Notes: generated by a model from the letters alone, not told the origin. Counted from the first letter of the stretch, positions 33,458-42,394 are shown. The stretch: 64,000 bases of DNA from Mycobacteriales bacterium (GCA_030447385.1 JAUJOY010000001.1:918930-982929), one strand, 5' to 3'. A program made the numbers and translations.

Positions 33458-34468
33458 GTGGACCTGGACGCGTACGTCGCGGCGCACCGCAGCGAGTGGG
33501 CGCGCCTCGAGGACCTGCTGGACAAGGCCTCCCGGCCGCGCCGGCTGTCCGGCGCGCAGGTCGACGAGCTGGTCGACCTCTACCAGCGCACCGCGACCCA
33601 CCTGTCGGTCGTGCAGAGCGCCGGGCGGGACGAGGTGCTCGTCGCCCGGCTGTCCTCGCTGGTGGCGCGGGCCCGGGGGGTGGTCGCCGGTGGGCGCCGC
33701 GCCGCGTGGTCGGACGCCGCCCGCTTCCTGCGGTCGGACTTCCCGGCGATCTGCTACCGGACGAGGTGGTGGTGGACCGGCTCGGCGCTGCTCTTCCTCG
33801 TGGTGGCGTTCGGCTTCGGCGGCTTCATCGCCACCAGCCCCGAGGCGCAGCTGGCCGTCGCTCCGCCCGAGGTCGTGCAGCGGCTGGTGCAGGAGGACTT
33901 CGAGAACTACTACAGCTCGGCGCCCGCGCAGGACTTCGCGGCGCGGGTGTTCACCAACAACGCCTACGTCGTCGCGCAGGCGATCGTCTTCGGGGTGCTG
34001 CTGGGCATCCCCGTGCTGTACGTCCTTGTCAGCAACGCGCTCAACGTCGGTGTCGCCGGCGGGTTGATGACGGCGAACGACCGCACCGGGCTCTTCTTCG
34101 GCCTCATCCTCCCGCACGGCCTGCTGGAGCTGACCGCGGTCTTCGTCGCCTGCGGGCTGGGCCTCAAGCTCGGCTGGACCGTGGTGGACCCGGGTCCGCG
34201 GACCCGGTCCCGGGCGCTGGCCGAGGAGGGACGGTCCCTCATCGCCGGAGCCCTGGGGCTGGCGCTCGTCCTCTTCGTGTCGGGCATCATCGAGGCGTTC
34301 GTCACGCCCTCGCCGCTGCCCACCTGGGCGCGCGTCGCCATCGGCGTGGTGGCCGAGATCGCCTTCTTGGCCTACGTGTTCGGACCCGGCCGGCGGTCGG
34401 TACGCGCGGGCGTGACCGGCGACCTGACGAGCGACCTGCGCGGGGACGCGCGCCCGGCGGCGGCGTAG
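33458..34468 (+). CDS. stage II sporulation protein M family membrane protein
   Basis: 336 residues. A soluble helical N-terminus (LDAYVAAHRSEWARLEDLLDKA) is followed by about five membrane helices: WWWTGSALLFLVVAFGFGGF, VAQAIVFGVLLGIPVLYVLV, a helix in FFGLILPHGLLELTAVFVA, ALGLALVLFVSGIIEAFV and a last one near 300. The LPHGLLEL motif is diagnostic for SpoIIM/DUF95. In Bacillus, SpoIIM helps septal wall remodelling; actinobacterial homologues are uncharacterised. TAGTCT lies seven bases before the GTG. Its 3' end overlaps the convergent sirtuin gene by 97 bases. Confidence 0.85.
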   Translation: MDLDAYVAAHRSEWARLEDLLDKASRPRRLSGAQVDELVDLYQRTATHLSVVQSAGRDEVLVARLSSLVARARGVVAGGRRAAWSDAARFLRSDFPAICYRTRWWWTGSALLFLVVAFGFGGFIATSPEAQLAVAPPEVVQRLVQEDFENYYSSAPAQDFAARVFTNNAYVVAQAIVFGVLLGIPVLYVLVSNALNVGVAGGLMTANDRTGLFFGLILPHGLLELTAVFVACGLGLKLGWTVVDPGPRTRSRALAEEGRSLIAGALGLALVLFVSGIIEAFVTPSPLPTWARVAIGVVAEIAFLAYVFGPGRRSVRAGVTGDLTSDLRGDARPAAA

Positions 34469-35274
34469 GCCAGCTGCGGCAGCACCTCGCCCAGTGGGGC
34501 ATCGAGGCGCAGCGCCGCGTACGCGTCCCCGCGGGTCGCCCCCTGCGTGACGATCGCCACCGGGACGCCGATCCTCGCCGCGCGCAGCACGAAGCGGTAG
34601 CCGGACATCACGGTGAGGGACGAGCCGAGCACCAGCAGCAGACGGGCGCGATGCACCAGGGTGACGCCGGCCTCGCCGCGGTCGCGCGGGACCGTCTCGC
34701 CGAAGAAGACGACGTCGGGCTTCAGCACGCCGCCGCAGGCGCCGCAGGCCACGACGCGGAAGGCCGTCACCGCCGCGTCCGGCAGCTCCACGTCGCCGTC
34801 GGGCTGGATCCGCCCGTCCGTGGGGACCCAGCGCGGGTTGGCCTCGCGCAGCCGCAGGTCGAGCTCGCTGCGCGCGCTGCGAACGCTGCAGGACAGGCAC
34901 ACCACCCGGGCGAGGTTGCCGTGCAGCTCGAGGACGTCGGTCGCGCCGGCGGCGGTGTGCAGGCCGTCGACGTTCTGGGTGAGGATGCCGGCGAGCAGCC
35001 CCTCGCGCTGCAGCGCGGTCACCGCGACGTGGCCGGCGTTGGGCGCCGCGTCGGCGACGGTCGGCCAGCCGAGGTGGCTTCGGGCCCAGTAGCGCTGCCT
35101 CGCCGCCGCGCCGCTGGTGAAGTCCGCGTAGGTCATCGGAGCGGACCGGCGGCGGGACCCGGTGGCGCCTCGGTAGTCCGGGATCCCGGAGTCCGTGGAC
35201 AGCCCCGCGCCGGACAGGACCGCAACCTCCCCCTCGGCCACCAGCTCGGCCAGGGCGTCCGCGTCCATAGGCAT
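34372..35274 (-). CDS. Sir2-family NAD-dependent protein deacylase
   Basis: 300 residues from the ATG at 35274; an ATG two codons later is equally possible. The NAD site SGAGLSTDSGIPDYRG is at 21-36, TQNVDGLH supplies the catalytic region with the general-base His in LELHGNL, and zinc ligands are CLSC and CGAC. The helical insertion typical of class II sirtuins is present. The last 30 residues (after LPQLAY) extend past the normal family end and are the part overlapping the SpoIIM gene. It starts five bases after the FAD oxidoreductase stop, so the two are co-translated. Protein substrates are unknown. Confidence 0.88.
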   Translation of the reverse strand: MPMDADALAELVAEGEVAVLSGAGLSTDSGIPDYRGATGSRRRSAPMTYADFTSGAAARQRYWARSHLGWPTVADAAPNAGHVAVTALQREGLLAGILTQNVDGLHTAAGATDVLELHGNLARVVCLSCSVRSARSELDLRLREANPRWVPTDGRIQPDGDVELPDAAVTAFRVVACGACGGVLKPDVVFFGETVPRDRGEAGVTLVHRARLLLVLGSSLTVMSGYRFVLRAARIGVPVAIVTQGATRGDAYAALRLDAPLGEVLPQLAYAAAGRASPRRSLVRSPVTPARTDRRPGPNT

Positions 35275-35279
35275 CCGAC

Positions 35280-36698
35280 CTAGGTTCCGGGCCGGGTCGG
35301 GACCGCCTGCCCCGAGAGCTCCGCGAGCCTCGTCATGCCGGCCTTGACATGGAGGCCGAACCGCTCCAGTGCCTGCATCATCCGTGGCTCGGCGGCGTGG
35401 TGGAGCACCCCCCGGAAGATGTTGAGGCGGGAGGCCTCGATCCACTCGCTCAGGTCGGGCTCGGCGGTCCAGGCCCGGGCCGCGGCCATGCTGGTGGCGA
35501 AGGTCGGCAGCCAGTCCTCGGCGGCATCGGGCAGCGGGTTGGGCGGGCAGAGCAGGTTCTTGGCGTCCTCGTCGCCGGGGCGGGTGGCCTCCAGGTAGCC
35601 GATCAGCGCCGCGTTGAACGTCGGCGAGCAGCTGCGCACCTGCTGGAGCGTGATCCGGTCTCCGTCGAAGATCGGTCGCGCCGGCGCCGACCGGAGCCCG
35701 GCGGCGGTGCAGTCGACATGCACCGCATCCGCGTCGGTCGGGACGGACCCGCCCTCGAGAACCAGCCGCTCCCGGTCGATCCGCAGCACCCGACCGAGCC
35801 GGACCACGTCGGACACCTGGCGCAGCTGCCCGAGCTCGGTCGAGCTCACGGTGGCGCACCGGAACATCGTGGGCGCCACCGAGGGGTCGATGCGCAGCAG
35901 CCGGCCGCCTGCTTCCAGCCGCCGGAACAGGTCCTCCACGGACCTGGCCCCGGCAAGGGCTTCCAGCTCCAGGGACAGCCCCTCCATCAGCGAGACGACC
36001 TGCTCGAGGGGCTGCCAGCCGGCGCGGTCCAGCAGCCACATGTCGCGCGGCCGGACCCAGCGCAGGCGCTGCGGCGCCACGCCCTGAGCGAGCAGCCACA
36101 GGCAGGCGTCGATCGACGTCTTGCCGGCGCCGAGGACGACGTACCTCGAGGCGGGCTCGCGCAGGTCGACCAGCTCGTTCACCGCCACGAAGCGCACCTC
36201 GGGGGAGACCGAGAACGACGGGACGTGGGTCGCGGGGACCTGCGCCTCGAGGTAGCTCGCGTCGACCACCTTGCGCCGCACCGTCACCTCGACGGCCCGG
36301 CCGGTCAGCCGCGACACCAGCCGGTGCCCTCCTCCGGAGCCGGGCACGTGGTCGTGCATGCCGAGGAAGCGGACCTGACCGGTCGGGAGCAGCACGTCGT
36401 CGAGGACCCGGACGAAGTAGTCGCAGATCTCGGCGGCGCCGGCGAGCTCGTACCAGCCCGCGTTGGGCCCGTCCCGGTCGATGCGGTCGGTCCCGAGCGG
36501 GGTCGAGTTGACGCCGTAGCACGCTGACGGCACGTGCAGCCGTACGAACGGGTAGGCGTCGTTCCAGTGGCCTCCGGGCCGGTGCCGGCGGTCGGCCAGG
36601 AGGACCTCGGCGTCGCAGGAGGCGACCAGCGCGTCGGTGAAGGCCATGCCCGAGGCACCGGCCCCGATCACGAGGTAGTCGGTCTCCAGACGGATCAC
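35280..36698 (-). CDS. FAD/NAD(P)-binding oxidoreductase, monooxygenase-like
   Basis: 472 residues. The FAD Rossmann motif VIGAGASGMAF is at residues 9-19, followed by GGHWNDAYPFVRLH, where a flavin monooxygenase would have its GGTW segment. A second Rossmann motif, VVLGAGKTSIDACLWLL, near residue 190 should bind NAD(P)H. The middle region PRDMWLLDR and the ending are not diagnostic. The general fold is that of flavin-containing monooxygenases or lysine/ornithine hydroxylases, but the substrate is unknown. The GTG start has TACGGT seven bases upstream, separating it from the DUF58 operon, and it is directly followed by the sirtuin gene. Confidence 0.8.
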   Translation of the reverse strand: MIRLETDYLVIGAGASGMAFTDALVASCDAEVLLADRRHRPGGHWNDAYPFVRLHVPSACYGVNSTPLGTDRIDRDGPNAGWYELAGAAEICDYFVRVLDDVLLPTGQVRFLGMHDHVPGSGGGHRLVSRLTGRAVEVTVRRKVVDASYLEAQVPATHVPSFSVSPEVRFVAVNELVDLREPASRYVVLGAGKTSIDACLWLLAQGVAPQRLRWVRPRDMWLLDRAGWQPLEQVVSLMEGLSLELEALAGARSVEDLFRRLEAGGRLLRIDPSVAPTMFRCATVSSTELGQLRQVSDVVRLGRVLRIDRERLVLEGGSVPTDADAVHVDCTAAGLRSAPARPIFDGDRITLQQVRSCSPTFNAALIGYLEATRPGDEDAKNLLCPPNPLPDAAEDWLPTFATSMAAARAWTAEPDLSEWIEASRLNIFRGVLHHAAEPRMMQALERFGLHVKAGMTRLAELSGQAVPTRPGT

Positions 36699-36734
36699 CG
36701 GCCGAACCGTACGCCGCGACAGCCGGACGCAGAG

Positions 36735-38030
36735 CTAGAGCCGCCCGGCAGACTTCAGCGACAGGTAGGCGTCGGAGACGGCGGAGGCGAAGGAGTCCGG
36801 CGGCGCGTCGACGACCTCGACCCCGCGGCGGCGCAGCAGGGCGGTCAGCCGCCGGCGCTCCATGCGGGCGCGTTCGGCCGCGGCCGTGTCATACGCGGCT
36901 TCGACCGTGCGGGTGCTGTCGCCGGCCATCTGCTCGACCCGCGGGTCGGCGACGGCGGCGAGCAGGACCGTGTGGCGGGAGGTCAGGGAGTCGAGCACCG
37001 GGAGCAGCCCCTCCTCCAGCGGCGCCGTGTCGAGGGAGGTGAACAGCACCACCAGGGACCGCCGCCGGGTGCGCCGCAGGACCTCGGCGACCAGCCGCCG
37101 GCCGTCGCTCTCGACCAGCGCCGGCTCGAGGGTGGCCATGGCGTCGACCATGCGGGGGAGCAGCTCGGTGCGCGAGGCGCTCTCCACGGCCGCGCGTGGC
37201 TCGCGGTCGATCGCCAGCAGGTCCACCCGGTCGCCGGCGCGGGAGGCCAGCGCGCACAGCAGCAGCGCCGCGTCGAGTGACGCGTCGAGCCGCGGCACGT
37301 CCCCGACGCGCCCGGCCGAGGTACGGCTGGTGTCGACGACGAGCAGCAGCGTGCGGTCCCGCTCGGGGCGCCAGGTGCGTACGACCACGTCCTGCCGCCG
37401 CGCCGTCGCGCGCCAGTCGATGGAGCGGACGTCGTCGCCCTCGACGTAGTCGCGCAGGCTGTCGAACTCCGTGCCCTGCCCGCGGACCCGCACCGCCACC
37501 GCCCCGTCGAGCTGGCGCAGCCGGGCCAGCTTCTCCGGCAGGAACTTGCGCGACGTGAACGGCGGCTGCACGCGCAGGCGCCAGGGCAGCTCGTGGCGGC
37601 CCTGGCGGGCGCCGACCCGGAGCGGGCCCACCGAGCGGATGGTGATCCGGTCCGGTCGCCGGTCGCCGCGGCGGGTGGGCAGAAGGACCGTGGAGAGCAG
37701 CCGGCGCTCACCCGCGGGGATGTCGAGGCCGTGCGTACGCGGCGCCGCCCCCGCCGAGGGCACCCAGGCATCGCGCAGCACCCCGCGCATCCGCCGCGGG
37801 CCGCTGTTCGTGACCGACAGGCCCACGTCGGCCTGCTCGCCGAGGCGGCAGGCCGTGGCACCGGACCGGTGCAGCCGCAGCCCGGAGACCGGTGCGGCCA
37901 GCAGGACGTCCACCGCCACGACGGCCGCGAGCAGCAGCAGCCAGACCAGGACCGTCCAGGGCGAGGGGACGAGGAAGACCGCCGGCACGCCGAGCAGGGC
38001 GAGCAGCACCGCCCGCCCGGTGAGCGCCAC
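36735..38030 (-). CDS. DUF58 domain-containing protein
   Basis: 431 residues. Two N-terminal membrane helices (LLALLGVPAVFLVPSP and VLVWLLLLAAVVAVDVLL) precede a beta domain. The DUF58/VWA-like region starts with the signature LRDYVEGDDVRSIDWRATAR, then VVRTWRPERDRTLLLVVDTS carries the metal-site-like DTS. DUF58 proteins work with MoxR ATPases, which bind just upstream in the same operon. The GTG lies three bases after the MoxR stop (TAG-CAC-GTG). The predicted location is the membrane with the VWA-like domain in the cytoplasm. Confidence 0.9.
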   Translation of the reverse strand: MALTGRAVLLALLGVPAVFLVPSPWTVLVWLLLLAAVVAVDVLLAAPVSGLRLHRSGATACRLGEQADVGLSVTNSGPRRMRGVLRDAWVPSAGAAPRTHGLDIPAGERRLLSTVLLPTRRGDRRPDRITIRSVGPLRVGARQGRHELPWRLRVQPPFTSRKFLPEKLARLRQLDGAVAVRVRGQGTEFDSLRDYVEGDDVRSIDWRATARRQDVVVRTWRPERDRTLLLVVDTSRTSAGRVGDVPRLDASLDAALLLCALASRAGDRVDLLAIDREPRAAVESASRTELLPRMVDAMATLEPALVESDGRRLVAEVLRRTRRRSLVVLFTSLDTAPLEEGLLPVLDSLTSRHTVLLAAVADPRVEQMAGDSTRTVEAAYDTAAAERARMERRRLTALLRRRGVEVVDAPPDSFASAVSDAYLSLKSAGRL

Positions 38031-38033
38031 GTG

Positions 38034-39371
38034 CTAGCGCGGGACGGGGACCGAGGACAGCACGCCGTCGAGCACGCCGTCGGGGGTCACGCCCTCGAGC
38101 TCGGCCTCCGCGCGCACGCTGACCCGGTGCCGAAGGGTCGGGCGGGCCAGCGCCTTCACGTCGTCAGGAGTGAGGTAGTCCCGCCCGGACAGCCATGCCC
38201 ATGCCTTGGCCGTCGACAGCAGCGCGGTGGCCCCGCGAGGGGAGACGCCCAGGGACAGCGACGGGCTGGTCCGGGTCGCCCGGCACAGGTCGACCACGTA
38301 CGCCATCACCTCGGGCGCGACCGTGACGCTGCGCACGGCTGCGCGGCCTGCCTCGAGCTCAGCCACCCCGGCGACCGGGCGCAGGCCGGCAGCCTGCAGG
38401 TCGCGGGGGTCGAAGCCGCTGTCGTGCGCGGCCAGGATCTTCACCTCGTCGTCGCGGCCGGGCAGCCCCACCGTCAGCTTGAGCAGGAAGCGGTCCAGCT
38501 GCGCCTCGGGCAGCGGGTAGGTGCCTTCGTACTCGACCGGGTTCTGCGTGGCGCAGACCACGAACGGGTCGGGCAGCAGCCGCGGGGTCCCGTCGACGCT
38601 GACCTGCCGCTCCTCCATCGCCTCGAGCAGCGAGGCCTGCGTCTTGGGCGGGGTGCGGTTGATCTCGTCCGCCAGCAGCAGGTTGGTGAAGACCGGGCCG
38701 GGGCGGAAGGTGAAGTCGGCGGCGCGGTTGTCGTAGACGAGCGAGCCGGTGATGTCGCCGGGCATCAGGTCGGGGGTGAACTGCACGCGCTTGGTGTCGA
38801 GCGACAGCGCCGCGGCGACGGCGCGGACGAGGAGCGTCTTGGCGACCCCGGGCACCCCCTCGAGCAGGACATGCCCGCGGCAGAGCAGGGCGATGGCCAG
38901 CCCGGTGACCACGGCGTCCTGTCCGACCACGGCCTTGGCGACCTCCTGGCGCAGCGCGACGAGGGCCTCCCGCGCACCGTCGGCGTCCACCCCCCGCCGG
39001 GTCCCGCGGGCACGGGCCGAGGTGGTGCGGGAGCCGTCCCCCCTCGCCGGAGCAGCCTTGCCGGGAGCCGCCCTGACCGCCGGGGTCCTCACCGGCGCCT
39101 TGGCCGGCGGCCTGGTGGCGCTCACCTTGGTGAGCAGGGCCTTCGCCGGCGCCTTCAGCGGGTTGGCCGCAGCGGGCTCGGCCGCAGAGGTCGGCGTGCC
39201 CACCGGTCCCGCGGGCGGCGGCGGGCCCTGCGGGGCGCCCGGATCCGGGTCGGGACCGGCACCCGGCGCGGCAGCCGGCGCAGCCGGCGCGGCAGACGGC
39301 TTGCTCTTGGGCAGCAGCGACGCAGCTCGACGTCGCACCGAGCGCCCGGGCGGTTCTGCTGCGGTCGTCAC
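38034..39371 (-). CDS. MoxR-family AAA+ ATPase with N-terminal low-complexity extension
   Basis: 445 residues. The first 120 are an Ala/Pro/Lys-rich extension (for example KAPAKALLTKVSATRPPAKA), absent from standard MoxR proteins of about 320 residues. The ATPase core follows: GHVLLEGVPGVAKT (Walker A), LLLADEINRTPPKTQASLLE (Walker B and sensor region), VCATQNPVEYEGTYPLPEAQ and the lid domain ending SVPVPR. It is thought to act as a chaperone assembling its partner VWA/DUF58 protein. The GTG at 39371 is preceded by GGGAG 11 bases away. A later start that removes the extension cannot be ruled out. Confidence 0.88.
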   Translation of the reverse strand: MTTAAEPPGRSVRRRAASLLPKSKPSAAPAAPAAAPGAGPDPDPGAPQGPPPPAGPVGTPTSAAEPAAANPLKAPAKALLTKVSATRPPAKAPVRTPAVRAAPGKAAPARGDGSRTTSARARGTRRGVDADGAREALVALRQEVAKAVVGQDAVVTGLAIALLCRGHVLLEGVPGVAKTLLVRAVAAALSLDTKRVQFTPDLMPGDITGSLVYDNRAADFTFRPGPVFTNLLLADEINRTPPKTQASLLEAMEERQVSVDGTPRLLPDPFVVCATQNPVEYEGTYPLPEAQLDRFLLKLTVGLPGRDDEVKILAAHDSGFDPRDLQAAGLRPVAGVAELEAGRAAVRSVTVAPEVMAYVVDLCRATRTSPSLSLGVSPRGATALLSTAKAWAWLSGRDYLTPDDVKALARPTLRHRVSVRAEAELEGVTPDGVLDGVLSSVPVPR

Positions 39372-39394
39372 AGGCCGGTCATCTCCCTGCACAG

Positions 39395-40558
39395 CTACGT
39401 GGTGGTCAGGACGGACTCGAGCGTGCGCAGGTCGGTGACCAGCCGCACCAGCGCCGCGTCGTCGGGCGGCGCCCCACCGTACAGAAGGGCGTCGACCGCC
39501 CGAGGGTCGCGGCCTGTCCGCTCGGCGACCACGGCGACGAGCATCCGCCGGTCGGCTGCTGCGGGCAGGCCGACCCGGCGGGACAGGCGCTCGCGCGTTG
39601 CGGCGCGTACCGCCTCGGCGGCCGGGCCCTGAGCCTGCGCCGCGCGGTAGAGCCGGCTGCGGCCCTCCACCGTCTCGGCGGCGCGCACCACGACGGGCAG
39701 CGGCTCCTCCACCACCCGGCCGAGGCGGCGGGCGCGCCACAGGGCGAGCACGGCCACCACGACGAGCAGCTGAAGCGCCCCGAGCAGCAGCCCGTCCGGG
39801 AGCAGCTCGGACAGCGAGCGCCGCTCACCGTCCGGAACGGGGCGGCCGGGCCGCGGGACCAGCCACACGACGCCGCCGGCACCGCGACCCAGCAGGCCCA
39901 GCGCGAGAGCGGCGTTGCCCCGCTCGTCGAGCCGCGCGTTGGTGAGCAGGGTCCCGTCGCCGAGGACGGACGCGCGCGGCTCCGGCAGGTCGAGCAGGGT
40001 GGCCGCGCCCCGGGCGGCGTAGCACCCCGCCGCCCGGGTGCCGGGCTCCGGGCGGTAGGTGATGCCCCCCAGGTCGACCTCGCCGGCGCGGACCGCCAGG
40101 TCGAGGTCGCAGGCCGGCTGGCGCCGGTCCACCTCGGCCGCGCCGTCGGCCTCCACGGGCAGGCCGAGCTCCTCGAGCTGGTCGTTCCCCGCACCCACGA
40201 CGACCAGGCGGGCATCCAGGCGGGCCAGCTGCCGCAGCTCGCCGGGTGCGAGGGCCTGGGGAACGGCGAGCACCACGGTGCGGTCGCGCAGATCCGAGCT
40301 GGCCACCGCCTCGACGGTGTCGGCCCTCGTCACCGCGATCCCCTGCTCGCGCAGGAGCTCGGCAACCGCCCGGGAGCCGCTCGGGGTGTAGGAGTCCGGG
40401 TCCAGACGCCCGGCGGAGCCGCCGCTGGACAGCAGGCCGAGCAGGGTCCCGGCGAGCACGAGGGCGAGCAGCGCGACGAGTGGTCCACGAGCCTGCCGGA
40501 AGCTGGACCGGACCGTCGGCCCGGTCGCGGTGGACCGCCGCTCGTTCAGGAGCGTCAC
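39395..40558 (-). CDS. DUF4350 domain-containing membrane protein
   Basis: 387 residues. An N-terminal helix (GPLVALLALVLAGTLLGLLSS) is followed by the DUF4350 core GSRAVAELLREQGIAVTRAD and VLAVPQALAPGELRQLA, a Rossmann-like domain without catalytic residues. A second helix (LLLGALQLLVVVAVLALW) lies near residue 270 and a cytoplasmic helical tail follows. The GTG overlaps the upstream DUF4129 stop by four bases. It belongs to the MoxR/DUF58 operon, where the standard partner set is DUF4129, DUF4350, MoxR and DUF58. Confidence 0.87.
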   Translation of the reverse strand: MTLLNERRSTATGPTVRSSFRQARGPLVALLALVLAGTLLGLLSSGGSAGRLDPDSYTPSGSRAVAELLREQGIAVTRADTVEAVASSDLRDRTVVLAVPQALAPGELRQLARLDARLVVVGAGNDQLEELGLPVEADGAAEVDRRQPACDLDLAVRAGEVDLGGITYRPEPGTRAAGCYAARGAATLLDLPEPRASVLGDGTLLTNARLDERGNAALALGLLGRGAGGVVWLVPRPGRPVPDGERRSLSELLPDGLLLGALQLLVVVAVLALWRARRLGRVVEEPLPVVVRAAETVEGRSRLYRAAQAQGPAAEAVRAATRERLSRRVGLPAAADRRMLVAVVAERTGRDPRAVDALLYGGAPPDDAALVRLVTDLRTLESVLTTT

Positions 40559-41184
40559 GCGCTTCCCGCCTTCGCCGCCGGGCGCGCCCCGGGAATCTTG
40601 TCGTCGACCTGCACGAGAACGGCGTACGACGAGGCGTCGGCGGTGCGGCCGCCGTACCAGATCTCGTCGAACAGCAGTGCCGCCCGGCGCAGGTCCTCGG
40701 CCAGGGCAGGCATCGCCCGGCCGCCGTCGCGGGCGACCTCACCGGCCGTGCGCCCCGGCCGGGGGTCGAGCGCCCCTCGGGCCTCCAGGGTGCGGACGAC
40801 AGCCCGCAGCCGCTCCCGGACCGCGTCGGCGAAGCGCCCCTGCGCCGCGGCCCGCTCGGCGAGCCTGCGGTGCTCGGCGGCCGACAGCGACGTCGTACCG
40901 GCGAACAGCGGCTGCGTGGCCGACCTGCTGCGCGCGAGCGGGCCGACGCGCGTCAGGACGACCGCCACAAACAGCCCCAGCAGCGTGAGCAGGGCGATCA
41001 CCCCGAGGCTGCCGCCGGGGGCAACGCCTGCGGCGCGGTCGAACAGCTCGCCGATCTCACGCACGACCCGCCCGAGCAGCCGATAGACGAGCGGGGGCTG
41101 CGCCTCGTCGTACTCCCGACGCCGCAGCTCCTCGCGCGCCGCCTCCTGGGCGGCCTCGCGGGACAGCTCCGCCGCCGCGATCAC
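40555..41184 (-). CDS. DUF4129 domain-containing membrane protein
   Basis: 209 residues. A juxtamembrane amphipathic N-terminus (REELRRREYDEAQPPLVYRLL) leads to one membrane helix (LGVIALLTLLGLFVAVVLT). The C-terminal cytoplasmic DUF4129 domain has the usual AERAAAQGRFADAVRERLRA repeat-like helix and ends at LFDEIWYGGR, the family signature. In other bacteria DUF4129 is often fused to a transglutaminase; here it stands alone. Translational coupling (GTGA) with the DUF4350 gene is visible. Confidence 0.87.
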   Translation of the reverse strand: MIAAAELSREAAQEAAREELRRREYDEAQPPLVYRLLGRVVREIGELFDRAAGVAPGGSLGVIALLTLLGLFVAVVLTRVGPLARSRSATQPLFAGTTSLSAAEHRRLAERAAAQGRFADAVRERLRAVVRTLEARGALDPRPGRTAGEVARDGGRAMPALAEDLRRAALLFDEIWYGGRTADASSYAVLVQVDDKIPGARPAAKAGSA

Positions 41185-41224
41185 GATGCTCCCGCCGCGC
41201 CCAACGCCGCGTTCGTCCCGGCGC

Positions 41225-42394
41225 TCATCGTCGGGCGTTGGCCGCCGCGGTCAGCGCGACGTCCAGCCCCTCGGCGCGCATCCGCCGGTCGACGTAGAGC
41301 AGCGCCCGGACGCCGGCGGTGAAGGGGGCCACCAGCGTCGAGGCGATGCCACCGCCGATCGCCGACAGCACCAGGGAGCGGGTGCCCAGCACGTCGGCCT
41401 CCGGGTCGATCAGGCCCGCCGGCGAGCCGGCGCCGACCACGGCGAAGGGAAGCTGCACGACCTGGGTGACGAACGCGCCCAGCAGGAAGGTCAGGGCGAG
41501 GATCCCGAAGACGCGCCACCAGTCCCGCTTCACGAGCGCCCCGGACCGGCGCAGGCTCGCCGCGATGCCGGTGCGCTCCAGCACCAGCACGCAGGGCGCG
41601 AGCGAGAGCCGGACGTAGGCGTAGGCGCAGCCGACGAACGACCCGAGGATCAGCGGGACACCGACGATGGCCAGCAGCGGCCCCCCGAGGGCGATGATCC
41701 CCGCGCCGGCCACCACACCGGCGGCGAGGATGCCGTAGACGATCAGCAGGACGAGCAGCGCCAGAACGATCAGTCGCACCAGCTGGGGACGGATCTGCCG
41801 CCAGGTCTGGCGAAAGGTCATCGGCTCCCCGAGGACGGCCTTCCCGACCACCGCGGTCAGGCCCCCGGTGAGGATCGCCCCCGACAGCAGCGCCAGGACG
41901 AGGGTGAGCAGCCCCCCTGCGGCCGCTCCTCCGAGAGCGCCCTCCAGGGCTGCCAGGTCGCCGTTCTCCAGCGCGACGGTGTCGACGGTGAGCAAGGGCT
42001 CGAAGGCCGTGACGAGCAGCGCCACGTTGATCAGCGTGGTCACGACGGCGACGGCAGCGGACAGGCCGAGCGCCGGCCTGGGGTAGCGCCGGATGATGCC
42101 GACCGCTCCGTCGAGCAACTCGCCGAGCCCCAGCGGGCGAAGCGGGACCACTCCGGGCTTCACCTCGGGCGGGCGCGGCCCCCACCCAGGGAACTGCTCC
42201 CCGACGTACGTCCCGCCCGGCAGCGAAGGCGAGCTCGAGGACGGTGGCGCGGGCGGGGCGGGAGGCGCCGCGGACGGCACCGAGGAGGCCTCGGAGGGGG
42301 GCGCGGCGGGCGGGATCGAGGGGGGCCAGGTCGAGGCCGCGGACGGGGGCGGACCCCAGCCGTCCGGGGCGGCCCAGCTCCCCGGCTCGCTCAT
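41225..42394 (-). CDS. glycerophosphodiesterase-type membrane-domain protein (multi-pass)
   Basis: 389 residues from the ATG at 42394, chosen for the GGGGAG just upstream. The first 90 residues are Pro/Ser-rich and cytoplasmic. Then come about six membrane helices starting with LRPLGLGELLDGAVGIIRRY, the entry motif of this family, ASLRRSGALVKRDWWRVFGI in the middle, and FTAGVRALLYVDRRMRAEGLD at the end. It resembles the membrane domain of actinobacterial glycerophosphoryl diester phosphodiesterases but has no catalytic domain. It is the first gene of the minus-strand operon and divergent from mtrA with 129 bases between them. Confidence 0.82.
   Translation of the reverse strand: MSEPGSWAAPDGWGPPPSAASTWPPSIPPAAPPSEASSVPSAAPPAPPAPPSSSSPSLPGGTYVGEQFPGWGPRPPEVKPGVVPLRPLGLGELLDGAVGIIRRYPRPALGLSAAVAVVTTLINVALLVTAFEPLLTVDTVALENGDLAALEGALGGAAAGGLLTLVLALLSGAILTGGLTAVVGKAVLGEPMTFRQTWRQIRPQLVRLIVLALLVLLIVYGILAAGVVAGAGIIALGGPLLAIVGVPLILGSFVGCAYAYVRLSLAPCVLVLERTGIAASLRRSGALVKRDWWRVFGILALTFLLGAFVTQVVQLPFAVVGAGSPAGLIDPEADVLGTRSLVLSAIGGGIASTLVAPFTAGVRALLYVDRRMRAEGLDVALTAAANARR

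Noticed and set aside
39001-39371. Separate small basic protein encoded before the MoxR ATPase
   Set aside because: The low-complexity segment is in frame and continuous with the ATPase and has no stop codon or second ribosome site between them.
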